From positions 1 through 64,000 of the forward strand of contig JAMPEQ010000010.1 of the NCBI GenBank assembly GCA_023665085.1: a DNA stretch of 64,000 nt. Reading direction: 5' to 3'. The position numbers and the translations under genes are program-made. How positions within the stretch are numbered: position 1 is the stretch's first letter; every line of letters begins with the position of its first letter. Shown here piece after piece: positions 7,804 through 17,343 of the stretch. Origin of the DNA: Bacteroides sp. Its GTDB lineage: Bacteria; Bacillota; Clostridia; Oscillospirales; Acutalibacteraceae. The notes beneath the pieces are model-generated. The model saw only the letters and a program-made list of their open reading frames with translations. It had not been told where the DNA came from and searched no databases.

Positions 7804-9282
7804 ATGAAAATTAAACCAACACTTGACGAAGTAAAAAAGCTTTATATGGATTATAAGGCAGTTCCTCTCAGCACAGAAATGCCTATGAACATCAGCGCTA
7901 TAGAGGTACTGAAGAAGCTGAAAAAATTCAGCACTCACTGCTACATGCTGGAATCAGTTGAGGATACAAATGAAACAGGCAGATACACATTTTTGGGCTT
8001 TGATCCAAAAGCAGAAATAAGCTGTAAGGATTATCAACTTACAATAATTGATGAATATTCGTCACGGCATATTGAAGATAATCCGAGAGAGTATATTAAA
8101 GAACTGCTGGAGGAGCATAAAAGTCCGCGTCTTGATTATCTTCCAACCTTTACAGGCGGACTCGTTGGGTATTTTGGCTATGATTATATCAAATACAGCG
8201 AGCCGTCATTGAACTTGGATGCTGATGATGACGGAAGCTTCAAGGATGTTGACCTGATGCTTTTTGACAGGGTTATTGCTTTCGACAACAAAGAAAATAA
8301 AATTATCCTTATTGCGAATCTGCTTACAAAAGATGTTGAAAAAAGCTATCAGATTGCATCAAAGCAAATTGAAATAATGAAAGAACTTATTGAAAACGGC
8401 GAGCAGGAAATTCCTGAAAAGCCTGTACTGAAAACAGATTTTAAAGCACTGTTTAACGGCGAACAATATGGAAAAATGGTTGAAAGAGCAAAGCACTATA
8501 TTCACGAGGGTGATATTTTTCAGGTTGTTTTATCTAACAGACTTGAAGCTGAGATGAGTGGATCTCTTCTCTGCACCTACGAAATTTTAAGAAAGCTTAA
8601 CCCGTCACCATATATGTTTTATTTTTCAAGTGACGATATTGAAATAGCAGGTGCATCACCAGAAACTCTTGTTAAGCTTGATAACAAAACGCTTTACACA
8701 TATCCCCTTGCGGGCACACGTCCAAGAGGGAAAACAAAAGAAGAGGATAAGACGCTTGAGGAGGGCTTGCTTAAGGATGAAAAAGAACTCAGCGAGCACA
8801 ATATGCTGGTGGATCTCGGCAGAAATGACCTTGGCAAGATAAGCAAGTTCGGCACTGTTAGGGTTGATAAATATCATCAGATTTTGAGATTTTCTCATGT
8901 AATGCATATAGGCTCTACAGTCAAAAGTGAAATAAGAGAAGATAAAACTGCCCTTGATGCTGTTGATGCAGTTCTGCCTGCCGGCACACTGTCAGGTGCT
9001 CCGAAAATCAGAGCTATGGAAATTATAAATGAGCTTGAAAATAACAAGCGCGGAATATACGGCGGTGCAATAGGATATATTGACCTTACAGGCAATCTTG
9101 ATACATGCATTGCAATAAGAATAGCTTTTAAGAAAAATGGCCGAGTGTATGTTCGTTCAGGTGCGGGAATAGTTGCAGATTCTGTTCCTGAAAAGGAATA
9201 TCAGGAGTGTATCAACAAGGCAAAGGCTGTTATAACTGCACTGAATATGAGCGGGGAGGATAAAAATGATATTACTTATTGA
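7804..9282 (+). CDS. trpE: Anthranilate synthase component I
   Basis: Converts chorismate plus ammonia (supplied by TrpG) into anthranilate, the first committed step of tryptophan synthesis. It has 492 residues. The N-terminal MLES motif (residues about 49-52) matches the Trp feedback-binding LLES element, so allosteric inhibition is likely. The C-terminal chorismate-binding domain shows AGASPETLV, YPLAGTRPRG and GTLSGAPKIRAM. AGGAGATGAG precedes the ATG. It is the first gene after the T-box and overlaps trpG by 17 nt. Confidence 0.97.
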   Translation: MKIKPTLDEVKKLYMDYKAVPLSTEMPMNISAIEVLKKLKKFSTHCYMLESVEDTNETGRYTFLGFDPKAEISCKDYQLTIIDEYSSRHIEDNPREYIKELLEEHKSPRLDYLPTFTGGLVGYFGYDYIKYSEPSLNLDADDDGSFKDVDLMLFDRVIAFDNKENKIILIANLLTKDVEKSYQIASKQIEIMKELIENGEQEIPEKPVLKTDFKALFNGEQYGKMVERAKHYIHEGDIFQVVLSNRLEAEMSGSLLCTYEILRKLNPSPYMFYFSSDDIEIAGASPETLVKLDNKTLYTYPLAGTRPRGKTKEEDKTLEEGLLKDEKELSEHNMLVDLGRNDLGKISKFGTVRVDKYHQILRFSHVMHIGSTVKSEIREDKTALDAVDAVLPAGTLSGAPKIRAMEIINELENNKRGIYGGAIGYIDLTGNLDTCIAIRIAFKKNGRVYVRSGAGIVADSVPEKEYQECINKAKAVITALNMSGEDKNDITY

Positions 9283-9832
9283 TAACTATGATTCTTTTTC
9301 ATACAACCTCTATCAGATGATAGGTGAAATTAATCCTGATATAAAGGTTATAAGAAATGATGAATTGACAGTAGATGAAATAAAAGAACTTGCTCCCGAG
9401 TATATCATACTTTCACCGGGACCTAAAACTCCCGAAGAAGCAGGAGTGTGTATTGATGTGGCAAAGAAGCTTGGAGAAACATCAAAAATACTTGGAGTAT
9501 GCTTAGGTCATCAGTCAATATGCACGGCATTTGGTGCAACAGTCAGCTATGCAAAGACTCTTATGCATGGCAAGCAAAGCGTTTGTGATATAGACAGCAG
9601 TTCTCCGATTTTTTCGGGACTGGGCAATAAGATTACTGTAGCAAGATACCATTCCTTATCTGCTGTAGAAAAAACAATGCCTGACTGTCTTAAAATTATT
9701 GCAAAATCAGATGATGGTGAAATAATGGCAGTACAGCATGAAACGCTTAGCATATATGGTCTGCAGTTTCATCCTGAGTCAATAATGACACCGGACGGCA
9801 AGAAAATACTTGAAAACTTTTTAGCTATATAA
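9266..9832 (+). CDS. trpG: Anthranilate synthase component II (glutamine amidotransferase)
   Basis: Glutaminase partner of TrpE, 188 residues. The class I amidotransferase triad is visible: Cys in LGVCLGHQSI and His-Glu in QFHPESIMT. The start overlaps the end of trpE by 17 nt, consistent with translational coupling and 1:1 stoichiometry. It could also serve 4-amino-4-deoxychorismate synthase, as in some Firmicutes, but the operon position makes the tryptophan role primary. Confidence 0.95.
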   Translation: MILLIDNYDSFSYNLYQMIGEINPDIKVIRNDELTVDEIKELAPEYIILSPGPKTPEEAGVCIDVAKKLGETSKILGVCLGHQSICTAFGATVSYAKTLMHGKQSVCDIDSSSPIFSGLGNKITVARYHSLSAVEKTMPDCLKIIAKSDDGEIMAVQHETLSIYGLQFHPESIMTPDGKKILENFLAI

Positions 9833-9855
9833 TTTGGAAAGCAGGAGAATAGATT

Positions 9856-10869
9856 ATGATTAAAGAGGCATTAGTAAAGGTTATATCAAAAAAAGATTTG
9901 TCATTTGAAGAAGCCAGAGAGGCTGTTGAGGAAATAATGAGCGGTGAGGTATCACCCGTTGTAATATCGTCATTTTTGACAGCACTGTCAATGAAGGGTG
10001 AAACTGATGAGGAAATTGCAGGTGCAGCCGAGGGTATGCGTTCAAAAGCCCTTTCTTTTGACAATGACTGTACTGTGCTTGATATTGTCGGTACAGGCGG
10101 AGATAAATCAAATTCGTTTAATATATCAACAACAGCTGCCTTTGTAGCAGCTGCAAACGGTATAAAAATTGCAAAGCACGGCAACCGTGCGGCATCATCA
10201 AAATGCGGAACTGCTGACTGCCTTGAAGCAGTAGGCGTAAAAATTGACTGTGATACTGAGCTTATGAAAAAAAGTATCGAAGAAAATAATATATCATTTC
10301 TTTTCGCACAAAAGTATCACAGCGCTATGAGATTTGTAGGACCTGTCAGAAAAGAACTTGGCATAAGAACAATATTCAATGTGCTTGGTCCTCTTACAAA
10401 TCCGGCTCATGCAAATCAAATGGTGCTTGGTGTGTTCAGCCGTGAGTTTGTTCCTAAAATTGCTAAGGCGCTTACAAAGCTGGGTGTTACAGATGCCCTT
10501 GTTGTTTACGGTCTTGACTGCCTTGATGAAATAAGTGCATGCAGTGAAACTGCTGTTGCAGAGGTGCGTGACGGAGTAATAACAGAATATACCATAAAGC
10601 CTGAGGATTTCGGATATGAAAGGGTTGATAAAAGCGGGCTTTTAGGCGGTACACCCGAGGAGAATTCTCAGATAGTAAAAAATGTTTTGTCAGGAAACGG
10701 AACAAAGGCACAGAACACTGCTGTTATAATGAATGCAGGTGCATGTATGTATGTTGCCGACAGGAGCATAACCTTTGCCGAAGCAGTTAAAAAGGCAGAA
10801 GAAACTCTCATGTCAGGCAGGGGATACGATATACTGCAAAAATTCATTAAAACGACGAACGAGGGATAA
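9856..10869 (+). CDS. trpD: Anthranilate phosphoribosyltransferase
   Basis: Transfers the phosphoribosyl group from PRPP to anthranilate. The 337 residues are full length. The diagnostic GTGGDKSNSFNIST loop binds PRPP, and KHGNRAASSKCG and NVLGPLTNPA are the other conserved blocks. AGGAG precedes the ATG. trpC begins 2 nt after the stop. Confidence 0.97.
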   Translation: MIKEALVKVISKKDLSFEEAREAVEEIMSGEVSPVVISSFLTALSMKGETDEEIAGAAEGMRSKALSFDNDCTVLDIVGTGGDKSNSFNISTTAAFVAAANGIKIAKHGNRAASSKCGTADCLEAVGVKIDCDTELMKKSIEENNISFLFAQKYHSAMRFVGPVRKELGIRTIFNVLGPLTNPAHANQMVLGVFSREFVPKIAKALTKLGVTDALVVYGLDCLDEISACSETAVAEVRDGVITEYTIKPEDFGYERVDKSGLLGGTPEENSQIVKNVLSGNGTKAQNTAVIMNAGACMYVADRSITFAEAVKKAEETLMSGRGYDILQKFIKTTNEG

Positions 10870-10871
10870 TT

Positions 10872-11660
10872 ATGTCAACAATACTGAACACTATTGCAGA
10901 TTATACCAAAAAAAGATATAATAAGATAATTAACGAAAAGTCACTGGAGCAGGTTAAGAAAGAGGCACTTTTAACGGCAAAGGGCAGCTTTGAATTTGAA
11001 AAGGCTTTGAAAAAGGAGTCACTGTCTTTTATCTGTGAGGTAAAAAAGGCTTCGCCGTCAAAAAGCATTATAGCAGAGGATTTTCCTTATCTTGAAATTG
11101 CCAAGGAATATGAAAAGGCAGGTGCAAGCTGTATAAGCTGTCTTACAGAGCCGAAATGGTTTTTAGGCAGTGACAGATATCTTAAAGAAATTTCTGACGC
11201 TGTGTCAATTCCTGTTTTGCGCAAGGATTTCACTGTATGCGAATATCAAATATATGAGGCAAAGATTTTAGGTGCAGATGCAGTATTGCTTATTTGCGCA
11301 CTGCTTGATACCGACACAATAAAGCAGTATATAAAAATTGCTGACAGTCTTGGAATATCCTGTCTGGTTGAGGCTCATGATGAGAATGAAGTGCATTCGG
11401 CAATTAATGCAGGTGCAAGAATTATCGGTGTGAATAACAGAAATCTTAAGGATTTTTCAGTTGATGTAAATAATTCCACAAGGTATAGAAGTATGATACC
11501 CGAAGACATTGTTTTTGTATCCGAAAGCGGTATATCTTCTCATGAGGATATAGAAGTTCTGCTGAATAATAAAACCGACGCTGTATTAATCGGCGAAACT
11601 CTTATGAGAGCAGCTGACAAATCAGCAAAACTTAAGGAGCTTTTATATGGCAAGGATTAA
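10872..11660 (+). CDS. trpC: Indole-3-glycerol-phosphate synthase
   Basis: A (beta/alpha)8 barrel that closes the indole ring from CdRP. It has 262 residues. Conserved blocks are FICEVKKASPSK (catalytic Glu and Lys), LRKDFTV, GVNNRNLKDF and VSESGI. GAGGG lies upstream of the ATG. It overlaps trpF by 14 nt and is a separate enzyme, not the TrpCF fusion of enterobacteria. Confidence 0.97.
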   Translation: MSTILNTIADYTKKRYNKIINEKSLEQVKKEALLTAKGSFEFEKALKKESLSFICEVKKASPSKSIIAEDFPYLEIAKEYEKAGASCISCLTEPKWFLGSDRYLKEISDAVSIPVLRKDFTVCEYQIYEAKILGADAVLLICALLDTDTIKQYIKIADSLGISCLVEAHDENEVHSAINAGARIIGVNNRNLKDFSVDVNNSTRYRSMIPEDIVFVSESGISSHEDIEVLLNNKTDAVLIGETLMRAADKSAKLKELLYGKD

Positions 11661-12225
11661 AATATGCGGTCTCAGAAGAAGTATTGATGTTGAGTATGTA
11701 AATGACCTGAATCCTGATTATATCGGTTTTATACTTTCGGCAGGCTTTAAAAGAAGCATAACTGCCGATGAAGCAAAAAAGCTTAAAAAAAAGCTGTCCC
11801 CTGATATAAAAGCAGTCGGCGTTTTTGTGAATGAAGATGAGAATTATATCAACAGCATAGTTGAAGATAAGATTATTGACATTGCACAGCTTCATGGAAA
11901 TGAATCACCCCAGCTTTGCAGGAATATCAATGCTCCTGTGATAAAATATTTCAATCCTGACAGCTTTGACAGAATTAATGAATACAATGATTCAGCTGAT
12001 TATTTTCTTTTCGACTCAGGTACGGGAACGGGCAGAAGTTTCGACTGGTCAAAACTTCCGAAAACAGATAAACCGTTTTTCCTGGCAGGCGGAATCAATG
12101 AAAGCAATATATATGACGCAATAGAAAAGATAAATCCGTTTTGTATAGATTTGTCATCGGCAGTTGAAACAAATGGGTTTAAGGATTATAAAAAAATACA
12201 AAAGATTATGGAGATTATAGTGTGA
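11647..12225 (+). CDS. trpF: Phosphoribosylanthranilate isomerase
   Basis: Amadori isomerisation of PRA to CdRP; 192 residues, slightly short but complete. The catalytic Cys is in KICGLRR at the N-terminus and the catalytic Asp is in FDSGTGTGRSFDW. LAGGINESN is the phosphate-binding loop. The start overlaps trpC. It is followed by 129 nt of spacer before trpB, the only sizeable gap within the operon. Confidence 0.95.
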   Translation: MARIKICGLRRSIDVEYVNDLNPDYIGFILSAGFKRSITADEAKKLKKKLSPDIKAVGVFVNEDENYINSIVEDKIIDIAQLHGNESPQLCRNINAPVIKYFNPDSFDRINEYNDSADYFLFDSGTGTGRSFDWSKLPKTDKPFFLAGGINESNIYDAIEKINPFCIDLSSAVETNGFKDYKKIQKIMEIIV

Positions 12226-12309
12226 AAATCACACGATTTCTATTATCCGTTTTATTAGTTGAATTTTTATTATACTATACGCTTTGTCTGGCTACATCAA
12301 AGCGTATAG
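12220..12309 (+). promoter_or_regulatory. Two hairpins between trpF and trpB
   Basis: A small hairpin (12220-12225 with 12229-12234) spans the trpF stop. A perfect 12-bp stem (12275-12286 with 12298-12309) with an 11-nt loop follows. Neither has a clear T run, so neither looks like a strong terminator. RNA processing, stability or partial attenuation within the operon are possible. Confidence 0.45.
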
Positions 12310-12354
12310 GTGATTTTAATAAATATTTGTAGTCGGAAAGGTTATGGAAATTAA

Positions 12355-13539
12355 ATGAGCAAAGGAAGATACGGCATTCATGGCGGTCAGTATATACCTG
12401 AAACCCTGATGAATGAAATAATAAAACTTGAAGATGCTTACGAGCATTATAAAAATGATAAGGAATTTAATGATGAGCTTAATACTCTTCTGAATGAATA
12501 TGCAGGCAGACCATCACTTCTTTATTATGCTGAAAAAATGACAAAGGATCTTGGCGGTGCAAAAATATATTTTAAGCGTGAAGATTTAAATCATACAGGC
12601 AGTCATAAAATCAACAATGTTCTTGGTCAGTGTTTGCTGGCAAAGAAAATGGGCAAAACACGTGTAATTGCTGAAACAGGTGCAGGCCAGCATGGTGTTG
12701 CAACTGCAACGGCTGCCGCACTTATGGATATGGAATGTGAAATCTTTATGGGTAAGGAGGATACTGACAGACAGGCACTTAACGTATATCGTATGGAGCT
12801 TCTGGGTGCAAAGGTACATCCTGTTACAACAGGTACAATGACACTTAAGGACGCTGTAAACGAAGCTATGAGAGAATGGGTATCAAGAGTTGACGACACC
12901 TTCTATGTCCTCGGCTCTGTTATGGGACCTCACCCTTATCCCATGATTGTAAGAGATTTTCAGTCTGTAATATCAAAGGAAGCCAGAGAGCAGATACTTG
13001 AGCTTGAAGGCAAGCTTCCCACAGCAGTTATGGCTTGCGTGGGCGGCGGTTCAAACGCTATGGGTATGTTTTATAATTTCATCAAAGATGAGGATGTAAG
13101 ACTTATAGGCTGTGAGGCAGCAGGCAAGGGTATTCATACAGGCGAGACTGCAGCCACAATTTCAACAGGAACTTTAGGTGTGTTCCATGGAATGAAATCA
13201 TATTTCTGTCAGAATGAATATGGACAAATTGCGCCTGTATATTCTATCAGTGCAGGTCTTGACTATCCCGGCGTAGGTCCTGAGCATGCAAATCTTCATG
13301 ATACAGGCAGAGCAGAATATGTGCCGGTAACAGATGATGAGGCAGTTAATGCATTTGAATATATTGCAAAGACAGAGGGTATTATCTGTGCAATAGAGTC
13401 TGCTCATGCAGTAGCTCATCTTATGAAAATTGCACCTGAAATGAGCAGTGATGATGTTATAATCTGCTGCCTTTCAGGCAGGGGCGACAAGGATGTTGCC
13501 GCAATAGCAAGATATAGGGGGATTGAAATAAATGAGTAA
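12355..13539 (+). CDS. trpB: Tryptophan synthase beta chain
   Basis: PLP enzyme joining indole and serine; 394 residues. The PLP lysine lies in [10 protein letters not shown], the phosphate loop is [10 protein letters not shown], and AETGAGQHG is the COMM-domain entry. It is the standard TrpB1 type that works with TrpA. The ribosome site (AAAGG) is weaker than that of the upstream genes. trpA starts 8 nt before its end. Confidence 0.97.
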   Translation: MSKGRYGIHGGQYIPETLMNEIIKLEDAYEHYKNDKEFNDELNTLLNEYAGRPSLLYYAEKMTKDLGGAKIYFKREDLNHTGSHKINNVLGQCLLAKKMGKTRVIAETGAGQHGVATATAAALMDMECEIFMGKEDTDRQALNVYRMELLGAKVHPVTTGTMTLKDAVNEAMREWVSRVDDTFYVLGSVMGPHPYPMIVRDFQSVISKEAREQILELEGKLPTAVMACVGGGSNAMGMFYNFIKDEDVRLIGCEAAGKGIHTGETAATISTGTLGVFHGMKSYFCQNEYGQIAPVYSISAGLDYPGVGPEHANLHDTGRAEYVPVTDDEAVNAFEYIAKTEGIICAIESAHAVAHLMKIAPEMSSDDVIICCLSGRGDKDVAAIARYRGIEINE

Positions 13540-14302
13540 TATATCAAAGGCATTTGAAAACGGCAAAGCATTTATCGGCTTTATAACTGCCGGTGATCCT
13601 GACTTGCAAACCAGTGAAAAAATAATGATTAATATGGCAAAGGCAGGATGCGATTTGATTGAAATCGGAATTCCTTTCAGTGATCCTATAGCTGAAGGTC
13701 CTGTTATACAGGAGGCTAATCTTCGTTCTCTGGCACAGGGCACAACTACTGACAAGGTATTTGAGCTTACAAAAAAAGTATCATCACAAATAGACACTCC
13801 TCTTGTGTATATGACATATCTTAATGTTCTTTTCAAATACGGCTATGATAAGTTTTTGCAAAAAGCTAAGGAGTCAGGCATAAGCGGTGTAATTATTCCT
13901 GACCTTCCGTTTGAAGAAAAGCAGGAGCTTCAGTCAGTTGCAGAAAATTATGATATTGATGTTATCTCTCTTATTGCACCGACCAGTAATGACAGAATTA
14001 AAATGATTGCAGGCGATGCCAAAGGCTTTATTTATACTGTTTCATCAATGGGCGTGACAGGCACAAGAAGTGAAATTAAAACAAATCTTGAGTCGATCAT
14101 AAAAACCGTTAAGGAAACTACAGATGTTCCGGCTGCTATAGGATTTGGTATAAATACACCTGAGCAGGCAGAAAAGTATTCACATATTGCAGACGGTATA
14201 ATTGTAGGTTCAGCTATAGTAAAGCTGATTGCAGAATACAAAGAAAATTCTCCGCAGGCTGTATATGATTATGTAAAATCAATGAAGGATGCAATGAAAT
14301 AG
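13532..14302 (+). CDS. trpA: Tryptophan synthase alpha chain
   Basis: Cleaves indole-3-glycerol phosphate and channels indole to TrpB; 256 residues. The catalytic Glu and Asp lie in [16 protein letters not shown]. The flexible loop region ([12 protein letters not shown]) and the GFGI/GSAIV phosphate-binding turns are present. It overlaps trpB by 8 nt and is the last gene before the operon terminator. Confidence 0.97.
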   Translation: MSNISKAFENGKAFIGFITAGDPDLQTSEKIMINMAKAGCDLIEIGIPFSDPIAEGPVIQEANLRSLAQGTTTDKVFELTKKVSSQIDTPLVYMTYLNVLFKYGYDKFLQKAKESGISGVIIPDLPFEEKQELQSVAENYDIDVISLIAPTSNDRIKMIAGDAKGFIYTVSSMGVTGTRSEIKTNLESIIKTVKETTDVPAAIGFGINTPEQAEKYSHIADGIIVGSAIVKLIAEYKENSPQAVYDYVKSMKDAMK

Positions 14303-14306
14303 TTTA

Positions 14307-14344
14307 TTAAACCGCCGTGTTTTCATATACGGCGGTTTAATTTT
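14307..14344 (+). terminator. trp operon terminator
   Basis: A perfect 12-bp stem (14307-14318 with 14329-14340) with a 10-nt loop and a short T run, directly after the trpA stop. Confidence 0.85.
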
Positions 14345-14356
14345 GCTTCTTTCGGC

Positions 14357-14385
14357 TTGTAACACATATAACCAAATGATATAAT
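14357..14385 (+). promoter_or_regulatory. Promoter of the VanR/VanS-like pair
   Basis: TTGTAA (14357-14362), 17 nt, TATAAT (14380-14385). The transcript should start near 14392, which argues that the true response-regulator start is the ATG at 14416 with GAGGTG before it. Confidence 0.7.
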
Positions 14386-14415
14386 ATCAGTATGATTTGT
14401 GAATTGAGGTGTAAA

Positions 14416-15108
14416 ATGAATATTCTTGTTCTTGATGATGAAGCTGAAATTGCTAATCTTGTTGAACTGTTTTTGAAAAACGAGGGATATACAATTTTTA
14501 AATTTTATAATTCAAAGGATGCAATTCAGTGTATAGAAAGCAATCATATTGATTTGGCAATGCTTGATGTTATGCTTCCTGATACAGATGGCTTTACCAT
14601 ACTTAGAAAAATACGAGAAAAAGGACTTACCTTTCCTGTTATTATGCTGACCGCCAAGGTTGAGGATTATGACAAAATTATGGGACTTTCTCTTGGTGCA
14701 GATGATTATATTACAAAGCCGTTTAATCCTCTTGAAATGGTATCAAGGGTGAAAGCGCAGATAAGACGCAGTACATATTATAATAACAACGGACGAGCAC
14801 AGGAAAATATATTTGACAGCGCAGGACTTGTAGTAAACAATGACACCCACCAATGCACTCTTTATGAAAAGCCGATTGCACTTACACCTATAGAGTTTAA
14901 AATATTGTGGCTTCTTTGTGAAAATGCTGATAAGGTAGTATCAACAGAAGAGATTTTTGAAAAGGTGTGGGGTGAAAAATATCTTGACTGCAATAATACT
15001 GTTATGGTGCATATCAGAAGAATAAGAGAAAAGATGAATGAGCCCTCCAGAAATCCTAAGTTTATAAAAACAGTATGGGGAGTTGGATATAAAATTGAAA
15101 AGAAATAG
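14416..15108 (+). CDS. VanR-like OmpR-family response regulator
   Basis: A 230-residue receiver plus winged-helix regulator. The acidic pocket is DDE at residues 7-9, the phospho-acceptor is Asp51 in LAMLDVMLP, and the switch lysine is in DDYITKPF. The C-terminal domain ends KTVWGVGYKIEKK, nearly as in VanR proteins, and the whole chain resembles VanR of glycopeptide-resistance loci. The ATG at 14416 follows GAGGTG; an upstream ATG at 14392 sits at the predicted transcript start. It overlaps the kinase gene by 26 nt. No vanH, vanA/B-type ligase or vanX is nearby, so calling it a resistance gene is not justified. Confidence 0.85.
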   Translation: MNILVLDDEAEIANLVELFLKNEGYTIFKFYNSKDAIQCIESNHIDLAMLDVMLPDTDGFTILRKIREKGLTFPVIMLTAKVEDYDKIMGLSLGADDYITKPFNPLEMVSRVKAQIRRSTYYNNNGRAQENIFDSAGLVVNNDTHQCTLYEKPIALTPIEFKILWLLCENADKVVSTEEIFEKVWGEKYLDCNNTVMVHIRRIREKMNEPSRNPKFIKTVWGVGYKIEKK

Positions 15109-16189
15109 AAGAAAAATCAAAACAAGAATTTTGACGAGATATTTTCTTATACTGTTTGGATTTACTGCTATATTTGTGTTTATGTTTTTGATTTTTGCAG
15201 ATCCGTTTTATGAGCTTTTAAGCAGTATAAAAGAAAGTTTTTTTATTGATATGATGATGGATCCATCTGCAGCTATACTGGTGTATTTTTGTGCAGCATT
15301 GATATTGTATCTGATATTTTCCGTAACGTTTACATTTATTTTTTTATCACGTACAGCAGGCTTTCTTGATAAAAGCTATGATGCTTTTTCAGGAATACTT
15401 GAGGATGATTATGAAACACCTAATTTGCCTCGTGTTATAAAGCCGATACATACCAAAACGCAAAATAATATAAAAAATGCCCTGCACTACAGAGAATATC
15501 TTGCACAGGAGGCTGAACAGCGTAAAAATGACCTTGTGGTTTATCTTGCACATGATTTGAAAACACCGCTTACATCAATAATCGGTTATCTTACACTTTT
15601 ACAGGAATCGCCGGAGCTTCCTGTTGAATACAAAGCCAAATATACTGATATTACAATTGAAAAAGCATATCGTCTTGAGCAGCTTATTAATGAGTTTTTT
15701 GATATAACGAGATTTAATCTTCAGTCTGTTGTGCTTGAAAATAATCATATTGATTTAACAATGATGCTTAATCAAATAGCAGATGAGTTTTATCCTGTGC
15801 TGAAAGAGAAAGGTCTTAGCTGCAATGTTTTAATCGACAGAAAAATTAATATAATCGGTGATGCAGATAAGCTTTCACGTGTTTTTGATAATCTTATGCG
15901 GAATGCGACGAATTACAGCTATCCAAATACTCAAATAATCATATCGGCATATATAGCAGATAATAAAGTTATTGTTACATTCAAAAACCGCGGTGACAAA
16001 ATACCTAAAGAAAAGCTTGATATGATTTTTGAAAAATTCTTCAGGGCAGACAGCTCACGAACAAGTTCTACAGGCGGTGCAGGTCTCGGTCTGGCAATTG
16101 CCAAGCAGATTATTGAACTTCATGGCGGAAAAATTTCTGCCCAAAGCGATAGTGATTTTACAAGTTTTAATATTGAACTGAATTTGTAA
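15083..16189 (+). CDS. VanS-like sensor histidine kinase
   Basis: A 368-residue membrane kinase. Start TTG at 15083 has GGGG upstream and gives an N-terminus MDIKLKRN similar to VanS. Two membrane segments (about 18-39 and 62-90) flank a very short external loop. The phospho-accepting His157 is in YLAHDLKTPLTSIIGYL. The ATP-binding domain has a DADKLSRVFDNLMRNA N-box and the GGAGLGLAIAK G-box. It probably senses a cell-envelope signal and phosphorylates the overlapping VanR-like regulator. The tiny sensor loop suggests sensing in or near the membrane. Confidence 0.85.
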   Translation: MDIKLKRNRRKIKTRILTRYFLILFGFTAIFVFMFLIFADPFYELLSSIKESFFIDMMMDPSAAILVYFCAALILYLIFSVTFTFIFLSRTAGFLDKSYDAFSGILEDDYETPNLPRVIKPIHTKTQNNIKNALHYREYLAQEAEQRKNDLVVYLAHDLKTPLTSIIGYLTLLQESPELPVEYKAKYTDITIEKAYRLEQLINEFFDITRFNLQSVVLENNHIDLTMMLNQIADEFYPVLKEKGLSCNVLIDRKINIIGDADKLSRVFDNLMRNATNYSYPNTQIIISAYIADNKVIVTFKNRGDKIPKEKLDMIFEKFFRADSSRTSSTGGAGLGLAIAKQIIELHGGKISAQSDSDFTSFNIELNL

Positions 16190-16276
16190 GAAAATCTTAA
16201 GAAAGCTGACCATAATAATTAAAACACTCAATTGTTTTCTGTGGTATTATTGAAATATCAAAGGAGATAAATTGAT

Positions 16277-17104
16277 ATGAAAAATGTTAAAAATAAAGAT
16301 GTTCGTAAAAACAGATTTCTTTCACCGGCAATAGTTATTGTACTTATCATTTGCGCCGTGGTTTCATTTGCGGTTATAAAATCAAATTCTGCAAAACCGC
16401 AGGATAATCTTATTAATACGGAAAAAAGTATTGGATATGATGAAGCCAAAAGCATGGTTAAAAAATATGCTGAAAAAAACGGTTTAAGTATTGATGATTA
16501 TCCTGAAAGTCTTATTGAACTGCTCGGCAGAAACAGTGCTGCAAAGGATTTTGTTCTGTCTTATCCCAAAGAAAAGGATAAAAATCATAAGATTAATATG
16601 AGTGAGTATAAAAACAGTAAAAAAGTTCCTCTTTTTATGCAGTGGGATAAGCGCTGGGGTTATATCACTTATGGTGATGATGTTGCAGGACTTACAGGTT
16701 GCGGACCGACATGTCTTTCTATGGTGGCAGTGTATCTTTTGCAGGATACAAAGTATTCGCCGGACTATATGCTCGAGTGGTCAAAAAATCACGGCTACTG
16801 CGTTAAAGGCAGTGGTTCTTCATGGACGTTGATAAGCGAAGGCGGAAAAAAGCTTGGCCTGGATGTTACAGAAATTCCGCTTGTTAAAGAACGCGTTATA
16901 AAAAATTTAGAAGTCGGAAATCCTATTATCTGCGTAATGGGACCGGGAGACTTTACAACAAAAGGTCATTTTATTGTTATGACTGGATATAGTGACGGCA
17001 AAATAAAAATTAATGATCCAAACAGTTATACGAATTCTGAAAAAGAATGGGATTATGATGATATATATGATCAGATTAATAATCTGTGGGTAATAAGAAA
17101 TTAA
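16277..17104 (+). CDS. Membrane-anchored or secreted C39-like cysteine peptidase
   Basis: A 275-residue protein with an N-terminal hydrophobic anchor or signal at about 16-35. After a linker comes a papain-like C39_2 domain with Cys142 in GCGPTCLSM, His231 in KGHFIVMTGY and Asp247 in INDPN, a plausible catalytic triad. The domain acts outside the membrane. It follows the VanRS-like pair by 87 nt with AAGGAG before the ATG, so it is a likely target or partner of that system. The spacer contains AAAACA/TGTTTT inverted repeats. The substrate is unknown; a peptidoglycan stem peptide or a secreted peptide are possible. Confidence 0.75.
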   Translation: MKNVKNKDVRKNRFLSPAIVIVLIICAVVSFAVIKSNSAKPQDNLINTEKSIGYDEAKSMVKKYAEKNGLSIDDYPESLIELLGRNSAAKDFVLSYPKEKDKNHKINMSEYKNSKKVPLFMQWDKRWGYITYGDDVAGLTGCGPTCLSMVAVYLLQDTKYSPDYMLEWSKNHGYCVKGSGSSWTLISEGGKKLGLDVTEIPLVKERVIKNLEVGNPIICVMGPGDFTTKGHFIVMTGYSDGKIKINDPNSYTNSEKEWDYDDIYDQINNLWVIRN

Positions 17105-17109
17105 CAGAA

Positions 17110-17146
17110 AAAGGCTCCTGTATGTACTTAAGACAGGAGCCCTTTG
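17110..17146 (+). terminator. Rho-independent terminator
   Basis: A 9-bp GC-rich stem (17113-17121 with 17133-17141), flanked by A on the left and a short T run on the right, directly after the C39-like gene. Confidence 0.75.
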
Positions 17147-17161
17147 CTGTTTTCATCTTTG

Positions 17162-17343
17162 TTGACAATAAGTTTGGTTATTGTATAATAAAATAGAAAT
17201 AAATCTGTGTATAACAGCTTAGATGAGAAATTTGCTATAAAGGTAAATCTTATTTTTGATCAACTTAGCCTAAGATATAGCAGTTTACTTTTAATCTTTT
17301 TTTAATTTTTTTATGATAAAACAGAATAAAGAGAGGTGTAAGA
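17162..17343 (+). promoter_or_regulatory. Strong promoter and long structured leader of the second two-component system
   Basis: TTGACA (17162-17167), 16 nt, TATAAT (17184-17189) is close to consensus. The start would lie near 17196, leaving a leader of about 150 nt before the regulator. Within it TGCTAT and ATCTTA pair with TAAGAT and ATAGCA to form an interrupted hairpin (about 17233-17302), followed by a very T-rich stretch. A regulatory leader or a small RNA is possible. I recognise no riboswitch class. Confidence 0.55.

Noticed and set aside
14416-16189. Glycopeptide (vancomycin) resistance locus
   Set aside because: Only regulator and kinase resemble Van proteins. No D-Ala-D-Lac ligase, dehydrogenase or dipeptidase is present, so resistance cannot be claimed.
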